A stretch of 64,000 bases of DNA from Elgaria multicarinata webbii. Lineage: Eukaryota; Chordata; Lepidosauria; Squamata; Anguidae. A program made the position numbers and the translations under genes. The notes under the pieces were generated by a model. The model ran no database searches, was not told the origin of the DNA, and saw nothing but the letters and a program-made list of their open reading frames with translations. The stretch is taken from positions 1,252,501 to 1,316,500 of the forward strand of contig NC_086188.1 of assembly GCF_023053635.1 (NCBI RefSeq), read 5' to 3'. Every line of letters begins with the position of its first letter. Positions within the stretch are counted from its first letter, which is position 1. Positions 54,401 to 64,000 of this stretch are shown piece after piece.

Positions 54401-57400
54401 CTGGCCCCATTTTGGAAGAGGCACTCGCTCACTCCAGCGTAGGAGGAGAAAGGGAGAGCCTTTCCCAAGACGGTGCCCTGCCATCTGCAGACTTTATTAA
54501 AGTGCTTATATTAAAACAGCCTTTCCCAACCTGGTGCCTTTTGTATATGATAGACTATAACTCCCAGCATCCCCAGCCAGCATGACCTTTGGTGGGGATG
54601 CCCAATTATTAAATTGACTAACCAAGGATGCCTTTGGGGTTTCTAGTTGATTAATGTCACTGAATAATTGATTCAAGACTGCAGTTTTAGCTGTCACACA
54701 TTGTTTAGCCTACTTCATGTTTATATAAATAATGCTCAATTTTTTTCAAACATCCTAAATATGTAATATACTAACATATGAAATGCTATTAATTTGTTCA
54801 AGCAGACATAGGCCAATTTCAATCCCTATCCTCTCTCCTCAGGTGTTGTGAAAACTCATAATTTAGCTTTTCAAGAATGTGAACCTTTGCAAGCTATGTT
54901 TGCAAAGCATCTCTGTCCCAATGTACTGAAGCTCCAGTCAAGGTAATAAAACAAACAACACCTTTACCAAGTCACCTGATACTTGTCACAGATTAAAATA
55001 CAAAGGCTTGCCTCTCATTGTCAAGAGATCTAGCTTTCATTAATTCAGGCAGGAACATGGGAATTGAAGGAAGAAAAGCCAAATCCTGCAGGGACCACAA
55101 CAGGTTAAGTACTTGGCTCCCTCCCATTGTGTTCCCCCACAAGATATGAAAGGCACTGAAAGGAGGCGTTCTCATCCTGCTGGGCACCCCCTTGGTCTCT
55201 ACCAGCAGAAGGAAATAGCTCATGAAAAGGTGGTGACAGATCTGTTTTGCCAACTGGTCACCATCTCCACCTGCTGGAGAAGGTAGGAATGCATAGAGGA
55301 GAAAACAGCATGGTGCTCAGCACCCCAAGAGGATGTCTCCCGAACTCCTTTTTACTCCAGGCCGTAACTTTTTCTTGACTTGGCTTAGGCCATGTGAACA
55401 AACTGTCAGAAATTTGACGTTAAATAAGCTCCTCCGGGCCTCTCACATTTCTGGTATTTATCAACCAGTTCAGCTTTTTACACTGCTGTGGGTACTCTGA
55501 TCTGAATAAGAAAATATTGAACTCCAAAATAAATAAACTAAAGCAGAGATAAATCCACAACATGTTGTGTTTCTTTTTAGGCATCGGTAAACAAATCTAG
55601 CAATTTTTCTTACTCATGTAAAACACAGACAGAAAAAAGCGCAATCTATGCATATAACTTCCATGTTTTCATGCTTCTCAGGCAGTTGTCTGATATATTG
55701 ATTCATTTCCCAACCTATCAAGATGAAATAACTTTAGCTGTAACACCAGTGAAAGTTTGTTTCAAGACTTATGTTGAGGATGAAAAGGGTAAGGATTCAA
55801 TTTTCATTGTGTGATTAAAGTATTTCAGAAAATTTATAATTAAAAATATTCTACATGCAAGAAAATATTATGATATATTAAGGGAAAGTGTCTTGCACCT
55901 TATGTGGCTTAAAATTGTTATTTAATCATCATATCAAGTCAATGAAAGAAAAAATAATGCAAATAGGATTGGATAACTACTTTTTCAAAATAAATAATAT
56001 GGTATAACTGTTAACCTTCTAATTCAAATTCAAGGGTTAATTACAGCATCTGATGAAGTTGGATGTAACCCAGCACACTGCATTCCATCCCTTCTTTATC
56101 TGGAGAGAGAATGAGAATTAGCTGGGATATAATGTGCCCACTTCACTGCTAATATCATAGATGTGATTGCAGGCTCTCTTCTCACCATATGTGCAGTATT
56201 CTCCTTTTGAGGAACATGTACAAGGGCCTTGTGCTATAGATCAACAGGCCTTTTGCTGACCATTTTCAAAGATTCTCAATAAGGGCTAGGATCTCTTCTC
56301 AATCCTCCCAGAGTGCAGGACACGGAATAACGGGCTCAAGTTAAAGGAAGCCAGATTCCAGCTGGACATCAGGAAAAACCTCCTGACTATTAGAGCAGTA
56401 CGACAATGGAATCAGTTACCTAGGGAGGTTGTGGGCTCTCCCACACTCGAGGCCTTCAAGAGGCAGCTGGACAACCATCTGTCAGGGATGCTTTAGGGTG
56501 GATTCCTGCCTTGAGCATGGGTTTGGACTCGATGGCCTTATAGGCCCCTTCCAACTCTGCTCTTCTATGATTCTATGACTCTAAGCCCTCCATTAAGTCA
56601 TTTATTCCTTCTCATTTCCCTTTTGTTAACTGTTGCTCCTCTGCTTTAATCTCTGTTATTGTCATGACTTTTGAACAGATTTTGCAAAGGTAATGCACAC
56701 GGAAATACATCTCAGTCCAGAAGAATTTGAATACTATCAAGTTGGAGTAGACTCTGAAGTAACATTTTGCCTTAAGGAGTTGAGGGTAAAGTTGCTAACT
56801 ACAGTTGCTTGGTTTTGTGGTACATTTAAAGAGTACATAGCTGTGCTCTTCCATGAGCTCCTGCTAAAAAATCTTGGTTAGACAGTAGCATTTAAGCATG
56901 TGGGCTGAAAGGTTTTTGGGGAGGGGAGGGAAATAATGGGTGAAGTGCTATGAAACAATGGCATCTCTAAGAACAGTAACTTAAGAACATAAGAAGAGCC
57001 CTGCTGGATCAGACCAAGGGTCCTTCTAGTCCAGCACTCTGTTCACAGTAGCCAACCAGCTGCTGACCAGGGACCAACAAAGCAGGACATAGTACAACAG
57101 CAACCTCCCACCCACGTTCTCCAGCAACTGGTGCACACAGGCTTATTGCTTCAAATACTGGAGATAGCACACAACCATCAGGGCTAGTAGCCATGGATAG
57201 TCTTCTCCTGCTGGATCAAACCAAGCACCAGAATCCTGCTAGCAGCCCTAGCGAGCTAGATGTGTCCAGGTAGCCATAAGCTAGAAATAAAATAGCCAGT
57301 TCTCCCACCCATAAGAGATTGGAATAGCAAGCTTGAAACAAGTATCTAATACCTTAATGCAGTGGTGGAGAACCTCAGGGTTGGGGGCCCGAATCCGGCT

Positions 57401-60400
57401 GCCTGGGGCTCCCCAGATGGCCTCACTCTTTCCCTGCCCTCGCCCACCTTCTCCCCAATCCCTGACCGGGTAGAATGGCTCTCCTAAAGCTTACAATACG
57501 CTGGTGATTTTTTTGTATTTACACTATGCTGGTGTTTAACTTCTGGCCCCACCCACCACTGGAAGGCAGCCTCCGAGAGCTTCTCTGGAATGGAGTTTGG
57601 CCCTCAGGCTGAAAGAGGTTCAGCATCCCTATGGTCCTTAGTGTTATTTTGTGTTAATTAATTACACCCTTTCCTTGTTTAGGGACTCCTGGCTTTTGCA
57701 GAAGCTTTCAATGCTCCTGTCTCTGTCCATTTTGGTGTTTCTGGAAAGTAGGTTGATGGGTATTTTTTTTAAAAGATATATAATATTTTAGATATATAAT
57801 ATTCCATCTTTATTGTAAACTTCCAAAAGTTCGCTTCGCTTAACTAGTACTGTATTTCTTCAATTCTAAGACACACTTTTCCCCCCATATAAACATCTCT
57901 AAAAACAGGGTGCGTCTTAGAATCATGGGTGTGTTTATTATTTCTTAGAACCAAGCTTTTTTTTCTATTGGTGGTACTGAAATTAGTGTGCTTCTTACAA
58001 TCTATGGCGTCTTACAATCAAAGAAATATGGTAATTAATAAAATTGCTTAAACTATTAGCTAGTATGCAGTTATGCAATATCAGAAGCATAAAAAGGCAT
58101 AGAATTTTTGTGGAAGGTGTAGTACATAGAAAGAAACATCTACATAATCTAAGGGCTGCCTTGCATATACCAATTACCTTCACAAATACTATTTCCGGGT
58201 CATACATCCCCATGTACAGCATACACATGGGCCACAATCCAGCACACAGTTAGGTGTGCTTAAACCTGTTTGTTTTGAAAAATGTAGCAGCTGCGTTATG
58301 TAACGCTACGATGGAAAGACAAATAATATTTTAGTAGGTTTTTTTAGAATTAAAGAACAGTATCGGAAGCTGTCTCACTTGGAGAATGTAAACTGTTATT
58401 GATCAGAAGTATTTATATATTTTATTTATTACATTGTAAAATGTAATGAGAGAGATGTGTAATTGGGCTGCCAGTTGAAGTTTTATTTTTTACATTTAAA
58501 GGCCAATTGCTTTCAGCACTGAAGACATGGTGGTAGAAGCCAGTTTTATTTTGGCTACCTTAGCAGATTCTGAAAACAAGACATCCTCTCATGAATCCCT
58601 GCACCTTTCACAAGGCCAGAAAAGGTAACAGATTTTAAAGTCCATTCTTCCTTGCAAATTGCTAGATTTTAGATGACATGATAGCACCCTTCAAATACTT
58701 AAAAGGTTGTCACACAGAGGAGGGCCAGGATCTCTTCTAGATCCCCCCAGAGTGCAGGACATGGAATAATGGGCTCAAGTTACAGGAAGGCAGATTCCAG
58801 CTGGACATCAGGAAAAACTTCCTGACTGTTAGAGCAGTGCGACTGCTATTCTATGATTCTATGATATAACATCTCTGCAAGTTCAGGAAAGGATACCATT
58901 CATGCTCTTGCATGTGGAGTTCCAAGTACAGAATATTAGAGAGAATACTTCCTTATTATTATTATTTATTTATTTATATAGCACCATCAATGTACATGTC
59001 CTTACCTATTGGCTGTTGCCATTACTCAAGAGCACTTTTCATCCAAGAAACTAATTGCCCTCATCAGTATAGCAGCAGCCGTGTTTATTCAGTATCGTGC
59101 AACTAGGTGACTCATGCCTTCTCAGGTTTTGTTCACATGCCAAACAGAATCCCAGATGTTGGGAGTCAAACCCTGCAATCCCCCATAGTATAATCAGGGT
59201 CTGAGGGAAAATTACTCATGCAGCCCAGTCATATGCACTTAGTTCATGTATGCAGTTTTTATGTATTTAGGAGCGTAGGAGGATGCCAAATCAGATCACT
59301 GATGGTTTGTCAACAGTATATTGACTGGCAAGTGGTTCTTCAGAGATCCACAAAACAGGCTTTCCCAGCCCTATCTGGAGATGCCAGGGACTGGATCTGG
59401 CACCTTCAGCATGTGTTTTGCCACTGACCTTCAGCCCCCAAATGTGTTTCCTTATGAGTCTACATTCTTGTATGCCATCTTTCAAATTAGAAGTCAACAT
59501 GAAGTATTTATGAATACTTGATTACATATTGCAGGTGTGACTGTTACGTGGCACCATCACATTTTGTTTCAATTCTGTTGGGGTTTCTAATTGCTATCCA
59601 CTTGGTAAGCTGCTCTAACCAGATTTAAACAAATAAGCAGATTTAATTATTTATGGCTTTTATATAATCCTTTATCTGCTAAAAAGCCATCAAGGTGGTG
59701 TACAACAATTGAACAATAACTTTAAAAATGGTAAAAACATCAGTACATTAAACTACACGTTTTAAAAGGCTAGATTGAAAAGACAATCTAAAGGCTGTTG
59801 CATTTTAGGAGCCCTGCATCAGAGAGGAGCAGTCAAGACATCATCATGTCCAGCAGAAACATTCAAAACACAGAAACAGACACGAGTCTAGCAGGCGGCT
59901 TTAACACTGTGGAGGAATTGGTGTTACCTGATCCTAGTTATAAGGTAAAAGAGAAAGCTGAAAAGGTATTGAAATGGCTTGTTAAAGAGAAGTCAGCTTT
60001 GTACCTCAAAATAGAGCACTTTTTAAATTGATTTTGCTGCAGTGCCCCATTCAGAAGTTTCATCCCTGTACAAAAGCATCTATTCTGTATGTAGAATCTA
60101 GAACACCTCAGGGCACCCATGCACATATTAATTATGGTCCAAAATAGTATTTCCTTCCTGCCAAGGCCAATCACGCTGCTGAATCAGTCATATTCAGAGT
60201 ATACCAATTGAAATATTAGAGTATACACACTGAAATTTCAATGGGTATACCCCAAGTAGAACTATGTCTGGATTGAGGCCATGGGTTAACATCTATTCCA
60301 GAAACCTTAACTTACTTAGGTTTGTTTACACTGAGAAAACGGCTAAGGCCTGCTTAGAATACAACAAATTCTTCCAACAAATTCGGCCATTTTGTTAACA

Positions 60401-61968
60401 GAAAGATAGATGTATCTACCTCTGTATGTATTTAATGTTACAAATATACAAATCAAGCAACTAAGAATTTTTCATATGAAAATCACCAGTTTACCTCCGC
60501 TTTAGTTTCTGAAATAAGTAAGCTTAGACACCACCACATAAATACCATTCCAAAATAAGAGGAACATTACTTCCCCACCCCAATTACTAGCTATACATAT
60601 CTTAGGCCTTAGCTAGACCTAAGGTTTATCCTGGAATCATCCCAGGGTCATCCCTGTTCATGTAAATGACACACAGGGGACCCAGGGAGCAAGCAGGGAT
60701 GATCCCGGAATAAACCTTAGGTCCAGCTAAGGCCTTAGTTGCTGCTGGTAAATTATGAACTCTAAATCTGGTATTCTTTAAACAACATAGTATAACACAT
60801 TTGGGATCTACTACTAAAGAGAAGCCTATACTTTTTTTCAATTACCCAGAAGTGGATAATCACACATGTGCAAAATATATGAAACAAATCAGTAGGTGAT
60901 GTGGAACATTGTATCAGCATTGTTCCATATCAGCAATGCCCCATAGTAAAAAATTTAAGCTATCCTATCGGGTGAGATATCATTGATAATAGATTTTGTC
61001 AAAAGCTTCCTTTAAGGTCAATTGAAGTCAGTCTAGGAGGAATTCCCCCCCCCCCAAAAAAACCCCATACCTATTTATAGGTTGAACTTTATCTCTCTCC
61101 CAATTCATTATAAAGTGGTAATTTCCATCTTGTATATTTATCATTTTATAAATTTTACTAGTAAGACCTCAAGCTATGCTCTTTGATATTTCTAATTCAA
61201 ATGGGTTTTCAGTTTCCCATATTTCTAATTAGAGACCAAACATGCCTCAATTAAAAAAATAAAAAAAAAAATAAGGAAGGCCTATCTGCAATGAGTAGCT
61301 CACCAATTCCTTTCAAGGCCAAAAACATTCCATTATCAAAGACTTTCTTATTTGAGATAATTCCAGAGTTTATCCAAAAGGAAGTATCACCCAGTTGTTC
61401 TTATTGTAATCACTTGCTCATTATATAAAACAGAAGTTACTTTCACGGAAATTAAAGTACTTTCATAAGTGACAGACAAGATAGCCCCTGCCCTCAAACT
61501 TACAATGCAAAGAAGACTGGTCTAACGGACACTAACGGGGTCAGGGAGAGAGGAAAACAGGCAAAGTTAGGCACCAGTTCTTAAAGTTGCAAAGTTCTCA
61601 TAATGACCAGCTTGAATGGAAGAAGTTCAGAGAGGAGCCAAGTGCAGCTGGGTCTGTCAGAGCAGTTTGAGTGTCCTTGCTTGCCCACTCTTCCCTCTGC
61701 TCCATCCAGATGGAGTGGCTGAAAGTTACCTGGGGAACACAAAAATGCCACCATCCTACCTAGTTTGGCCATAATACAGATGCAGCATTTTAGGGTCTTG
61801 GCTGAGACACTGCAGTTAAACTTCCTTCATTGCCTTTAGTTTCACTCCATGTTCTTCGGAGCCATTTCATCTAAGGAGCAAGATATCACCCATGTATTCC
61901 ACAGTTTGGCAACAGCAAGCGACAGTGAAGAAGATTTTGGTAATAGACAAACCTCCCCAACATTTTAG
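51375..61968 (+). CDS. RAD9B: RAD9B, 9-1-1 checkpoint clamp subunit, complete, 11 coding exons
   Basis: RAD9B is the RAD9A paralogue that pairs with RAD1 and HUS1/HUS1B in a PCNA-like ring loaded at damaged DNA to activate ATR via TopBP1. The 11 exons join to 1137 bases, 378 residues (human about 417; the shortfall is mainly in the variable C-terminal tail). The start [17 protein letters not shown] aligns with human MLKCVMSGSQVKVFGKAV and with RAD9A MKCLVTGGNVKVLGKAV. Clamp-domain landmarks include SRISDEFW-type [38 protein letters not shown] and [16 protein letters not shown]. The tail ends in [12 protein letters not shown] and [12 protein letters not shown], the acidic Ser motif that in RAD9 proteins is phosphorylated to bind TopBP1. 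Introns are AT-rich, unlike the GC-rich 3' half of KNTC1. Confidence 0.97.
51684..51786 (+). repeat. Common interspersed repeat copy, diverged
   Basis: TCCTATTCAACTCACTCGGA core in RAD9B intron 1. Confidence 0.5.
51835..51905 (+). CDS. RAD9B: RAD9B exon r2
   Basis: Completes Val, then [12 protein letters not shown] to PIEKG. Acceptor tacag, donor gtaagt. Confidence 0.96.
52067..52240 (-). mobile_element. L2-like 3' tail, inverted
   Basis: ATATACCACCCCATAGCTGA and CTCTGGGCGGTTTAC, in RAD9B intron 2. Confidence 0.65.
52303..52452 (+). CDS. RAD9B: RAD9B exon r3
   Basis: 50 codons, [12 protein letters not shown] to CKLVIK. Acceptor cacag, donor gtaagt. NSSRSAY and FFQHY are family hallmarks. 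Confidence 0.96.
52867..52981 (+). CDS. RAD9B: RAD9B exon r4
   Basis: [12 protein letters not shown] to LFCKH plus one base. Acceptor ttcag, donor gtatgt. Confidence 0.96.
54517..54600 (+). mobile_element. Short hAT MITE, family A, left half
   Basis: CAGCCTTTCCCAACCTGGTG, ATAACTCCCAGCATCCCCAG; the right half is missing or worn away. Confidence 0.6.
54843..54942 (+). CDS. RAD9B: RAD9B exon r5
   Basis: Completes Gly, then [12 protein letters not shown] to LKLQS plus two bases. Acceptor ctcag, donor gtaata. Human: GIKRTHNICFQESQPLQ. Confidence 0.96.
55682..55788 (+). CDS. RAD9B: RAD9B exon r6
   Basis: Completes Arg, then [12 protein letters not shown] to VEDEK plus one base. Acceptor ctcag, donor gtaagg. 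EITLAVTP matches human EVTLAVTP. Confidence 0.95.
56285..56582 (+). mobile_element. CR1 LINE 3' end, copy B
   Basis: Same layout as copy A (43801-44128), starting at GGCTAGGATCTCTTCTCAAT and ending CTTCTATGATTCTATGA, in RAD9B intron 6. Confidence 0.92.
56679..56785 (+). CDS. RAD9B: RAD9B exon r7
   Basis: Completes Asp, then [12 protein letters not shown] to LKELR. Acceptor aacag, donor gtaaag. Human: [21 protein letters not shown]. Confidence 0.95.
56979..57190 (-). mobile_element. CR1/L3-like LINE 3' end, inverted
   Basis: TTAAGAACATAAGAAGAGCC to ACTGGAGATAGCAC, complement of 50015-50200. Confidence 0.7.
57360..57635 (+). mobile_element. Non-autonomous hAT element, family B copy 3
   Basis: CAGTGGTGGAGAACCTCAGG at the left, CTGAAAGAGGTTCAGCATCC at the right; possible flanks CCTTAATG (57352-57359) and CCTTAGTG (57636-57643). 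Confidence 0.78.
57683..57747 (+). CDS. RAD9B: RAD9B exon r8
   Basis: [12 protein letters not shown] to FGVSG plus two bases. Acceptor tttag, donor gtaggt. Confidence 0.95.
57848..58033 (+). mobile_element. Inverted-repeat DNA element, family C copy 2
   Basis: TACTGTATTTCTTCAATTCT at the left, AATCAAAGAAATATGGTA at the right, both bounded by TA. TA flanks would suit a Tc1/mariner-type element; the family is not certain. Confidence 0.7.
58502..58624 (+). CDS. RAD9B: RAD9B exon r9
   Basis: Completes Lys, then [12 protein letters not shown] to GQK plus two bases. Acceptor aaaag, donor gtaaca. Confidence 0.96.
58688..58864 (+). mobile_element. CR1 LINE 3' end, copy C, internally shortened
   Basis: Follows copy A to GAGCAGTGCGAC, then jumps to TGCTATTCTATGATTCTATG, so about 150 bases of the C-terminal frame and 3' UTR are missing. 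Confidence 0.88.
58955..59000 (-). repeat. (TTA)n plus L2-like fragment
   Basis: ATTATTATTTATTTATTTAT then ATAGCACCATCAATGTACAT. Confidence 0.65.
59265..59470 (+). repeat. SINE-like interspersed repeat, diverged
   Basis: GACTGGCAAGTGGTTCTTC, CCCTATCTGGAGATGCC and GGCACCTTCAGCATG, in line with 35660-35870. Confidence 0.5.
59809..59944 (+). CDS. RAD9B: RAD9B exon r10
   Basis: Completes Arg, then [12 protein letters not shown] to DPSYK. Acceptor tttag, donor gtaaaa. Low-complexity polar tail, poorly conserved but in phase with both neighbours. Confidence 0.88.
60605..60734. mobile_element. Harbinger-like MITE, 130 bp
   Basis: GGCCTTAGCTAGACCTAAGG at the left, CCTTAGGTCCAGCTAAGGCC at the right (one change), with AAGGTTTATCC/GGAATAAACCTT continuing the arms. 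TTA flanks on both sides (60602-60604, 60735-60737) fit the 3-bp TWA duplication of PIF/Harbinger elements. Confidence 0.82.
61840..61968 (+). CDS. RAD9B: RAD9B exon r11, terminal coding exon
   Basis: [12 protein letters not shown] to [16 protein letters not shown] and TAG. Acceptor tttag. Human: FSCMFFGAVSSDQQ and ASDSEEDMNNGSFSTF. Confidence 0.94.
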   Translation, partial: FHSMFFGAISSKEQDITHVFHSLATASDSEEDFGNRQTSPTF

Positions 61969-63104
61969 TGATGCAATATATCCATCTGCTAAAAGTAATT
62001 TACATTGTCATTAAACAGTATATTTAAACAGTAAACCTGAGCTTTTACTTGTTTCAGAAGTATGTTTGTACTATTGGATTTATATATGTTGATTCCACAT
62101 TAGTTATCATTATTAGAAGCTTCTGGACAAATGTATTTTATCTTCAATTGTCATTACTGTAACTTTTTTAGAGTAACTTATTAAGAAATCAGGGAAATCT
62201 ACTCAGGTTCAATTCAATCAGTACATTTTTTTTTTGACAAATCTGCACTTAAAATCTAATGGCAGTCTTTTAACACAGGAGAAGTTGAGGGGCAAATGGC
62301 TGGATGAAGAGGTGCCTGGATCCAGTTCTGTTCACCATTTTCTTTTAAATCAAGTTTTATAAGATTAACTAAAACTAGTACATTACAAAACTGCTGGAAA
62401 TATTGTAGCGTGAATTTTGTAATATTATGGCAGCGAGTTGTATTGATTTAAAAGTGTGTACAATCTCACAGACTCCTCCTCTTCCATAACAGCAAAGTCA
62501 GAAAGCATTTGGCTGTTTCAGCCTTGATAACAGGCAGTTACCCACAGCAACCTAACAAAGAGCAACTAGTCACACACTGCTCCATGGACTCTGCCTTTCT
62601 TTAAGATCCACTTCGCTTCAACTCCCACAGTGAAGGAGAATGGGTACTGAACTGCCTTTGAAATTTCACTGTAGTGAAACAAACAGACCAGCTAATATAA
62701 GTAGAGAATTCAGGTCATTTCTCTGGCACAGTTGTTTACTGCATGCCAAAAGAATGACTGTTTTAAGCTTTGCCATACGCTTTTTACAAGAAATATATCT
62801 GGTACTTTGCCCTTTCAATAGAATTTATTATTACATATTTGTTTTAATATTAATGTTTATACTTCATTGTCTTCTCGTGCCTCCTCACCTCAAAAACTTG
62901 CCACATGTATATCCTCCAGGAACAAATTCTGCACAAATCCATTGTAATTTACTTGACTTCTGCACCTGGAAGGGCATTGCAGGGAATATTATTGCTCGAC
63001 TTGAGACACATTGGTTCCCAAATCTGAAATCTACACTTCGAGCTTAATTAATAGAAAATTCAACTCACTGCAAAGACATGTATATTTTTGTATACACGTT
63101 TCCT

Positions 63105-63160
63105 ACTTCTTCTTATTATTCTTATTATTATTCTTATTATTCTTATTCTTATTATATTAT
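63105..63160. repeat. (TTA/TTC)n run
   Basis: TTCTTATTATTCTTATTATT and variants. Confidence 0.9.
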
Positions 63161-63611
63161 TTTGAGTAGTATGAAATAAACTCTTACCTTCAAGCAATCA
63201 CTTCTTGGAAGTTTTTTGCTGTTAAACAGGTCATGATATCCTTGGTCATAGGAGTACCATTAACCTTGAGCAGTTCACTGACCATAAAAATGAAGCCAGC
63301 AAAAGCTTAACAGCAACCCAGAGCCGGGGAGAGGGTGGGGGTTGGCAAGGCAAAAAACTAGCTCCAATCACAGCTAAAGAAGCCACGCATATACATATTG
63401 TATAAATACTATATTTATTAAATATCTTTACAGTTCATTTAAATGTATTTACAGATACTATTCTTGCGCAAATTATACTTCAGACATCCAACTCACATAA
63501 TTGCCTTTTAGGTAAGCACAGGTAACGATAGTCTCATTTGACAAGAAAAAAAGCATCCTCGTTAGATTAGCTTGCTTTGTCAGGCAAGATTAAGAGTCCA
63601 TTTCTAAATTT

Positions 63612-63710
63612 AGGCTCTAATCCTATACGTATTCACTTGAAAATTAAGTCCCATCCAATTCAATGGGATTTACTTCTGAGTAGATATTTGTAGGAAAGCA
63701 CTGTTGGACT
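63612..63710 (-). repeat. Common interspersed repeat copy
   Basis: TCCTATACGTATTCACTTG, CCAATTCAATGGGATTTACT and CTGAGTAGATATTTG. Confidence 0.65.
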
Positions 63711-64000
63711 GCTTTCCTATGGGAAAGCAACCCAACACCCAAATAGCAATTCTAATCACAGTATCTTCTTTGTTTTCACTGTGGACAGTTATGTCCATAT
63801 CCAATCTGGTCCCAGATTTTAGGCTGTTCTTCCTATTTTATTTTTTGCAGAAATAGCTAATCTTGAGGGGAAACAGGAGCTTGGATGCAGGTTTCCCCCT
63901 CTGCCAACAGAAGAGCTCCTCTTGATGCCAGAGAGAATTGCGATCTACTGAAGTAGGCTCTCCGCTGGAGGGAGGGGTGTTCTTTCCCCTTGCAGCACTT

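Larger units (their letters stand above)
61969..64000. other. Downstream of RAD9B: 3' UTR and intergenic, no gene supported
   Basis: Candidate RAD9B poly(A) signals are ATTAAA at 62010-62015 and AATAAA at 63174-63179. A (TTA/TTC)n run lies at 63105-63160 and one copy of the common interspersed repeat at 63612-63710. In human, PPTC7 follows RAD9B on the opposite strand with a long 3' UTR, so part of this stretch could be that UTR, but I see no coding match. Confidence 0.5.

Noticed and set aside
62640-63047. Open frame of 135 codons downstream of RAD9B
   Set aside because: No recognisable domain, odd composition and no homologue I can name. Treated as chance within intergenic or UTR sequence.
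1-64000. tRNA, rRNA, snoRNA or microRNA genes
   Set aside because: I looked for tRNA boxes, C/D and H/ACA motifs in introns and for hairpins. The only strong hairpins are transposon inverted repeats.

Overview
This window is vertebrate nuclear DNA, most likely from a squamate reptile (a lizard or snake). The genes are broken into many short exons with GT-AG introns. The introns hold CR1 3' ends with the ATTCTATG tail, L2-like 3' tails ending in (TAAA)n next to a CCGCCCAGAGAGC-type motif, several families of short hAT-like inverted-repeat elements, and a very common interspersed repeat built around CAATGGGACTTACTCCCAGG. The lineage call is inference from repeat style. The gene calls rest on exon-by-exon translation compared with remembered human proteins.

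Three protein genes fill the window. (1) KNTC1 (kinetochore-associated protein 1, Rod) runs on the + strand from before base 1 to about 44490. I place 58 coding exons between 1706 and 44385; all join in one open frame of 2043 codons plus a stop, and lack only the N-terminal part of the protein (roughly the first 180 residues of the human form). (2) VPS29, the retromer subunit, lies on the - strand from 50799 (ATG) to 44848 (stop). It has four obligatory coding exons giving 182 residues, and a conserved 12-base microexon that would add AGHR after the initiator Met. (3) RAD9B, a subunit of a 9-1-1 checkpoint clamp, lies on the + strand from 51375 to 61968 in 11 coding exons giving 378 residues.

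KNTC1 and VPS29 are convergent, and their likely poly(A) signals are only about 100 bases apart (44465 and 44570 on opposite strands). VPS29 and RAD9B are divergent and share a CpG-rich interval of about 575 bases (50800-51374) with ETS-like and E2F-like sites. The last 2 kb (61969-64000) holds no gene I can support; by comparison with mammals it could include the 3' end of a neighbouring gene. The genes do not form a pathway: KNTC1 acts in the spindle assembly checkpoint, RAD9B in DNA damage signalling and VPS29 in endosomal sorting.

The most unusual points are: a GC-AG intron in KNTC1 (donor at 4082); a candidate in-frame 18-codon cassette exon in KNTC1 (36401-36454); the VPS29 microexon; a hammerhead-ribozyme-like motif in a probable Penelope-like element (8821-8863, - strand); a near-perfect palindromic hAT MITE with an exact 8-bp target duplication inside VPS29 (45191-45320); a Harbinger-like MITE (60605-60734); and the adjacency of KNTC1 to VPS29-RAD9B, which differs from the human arrangement.
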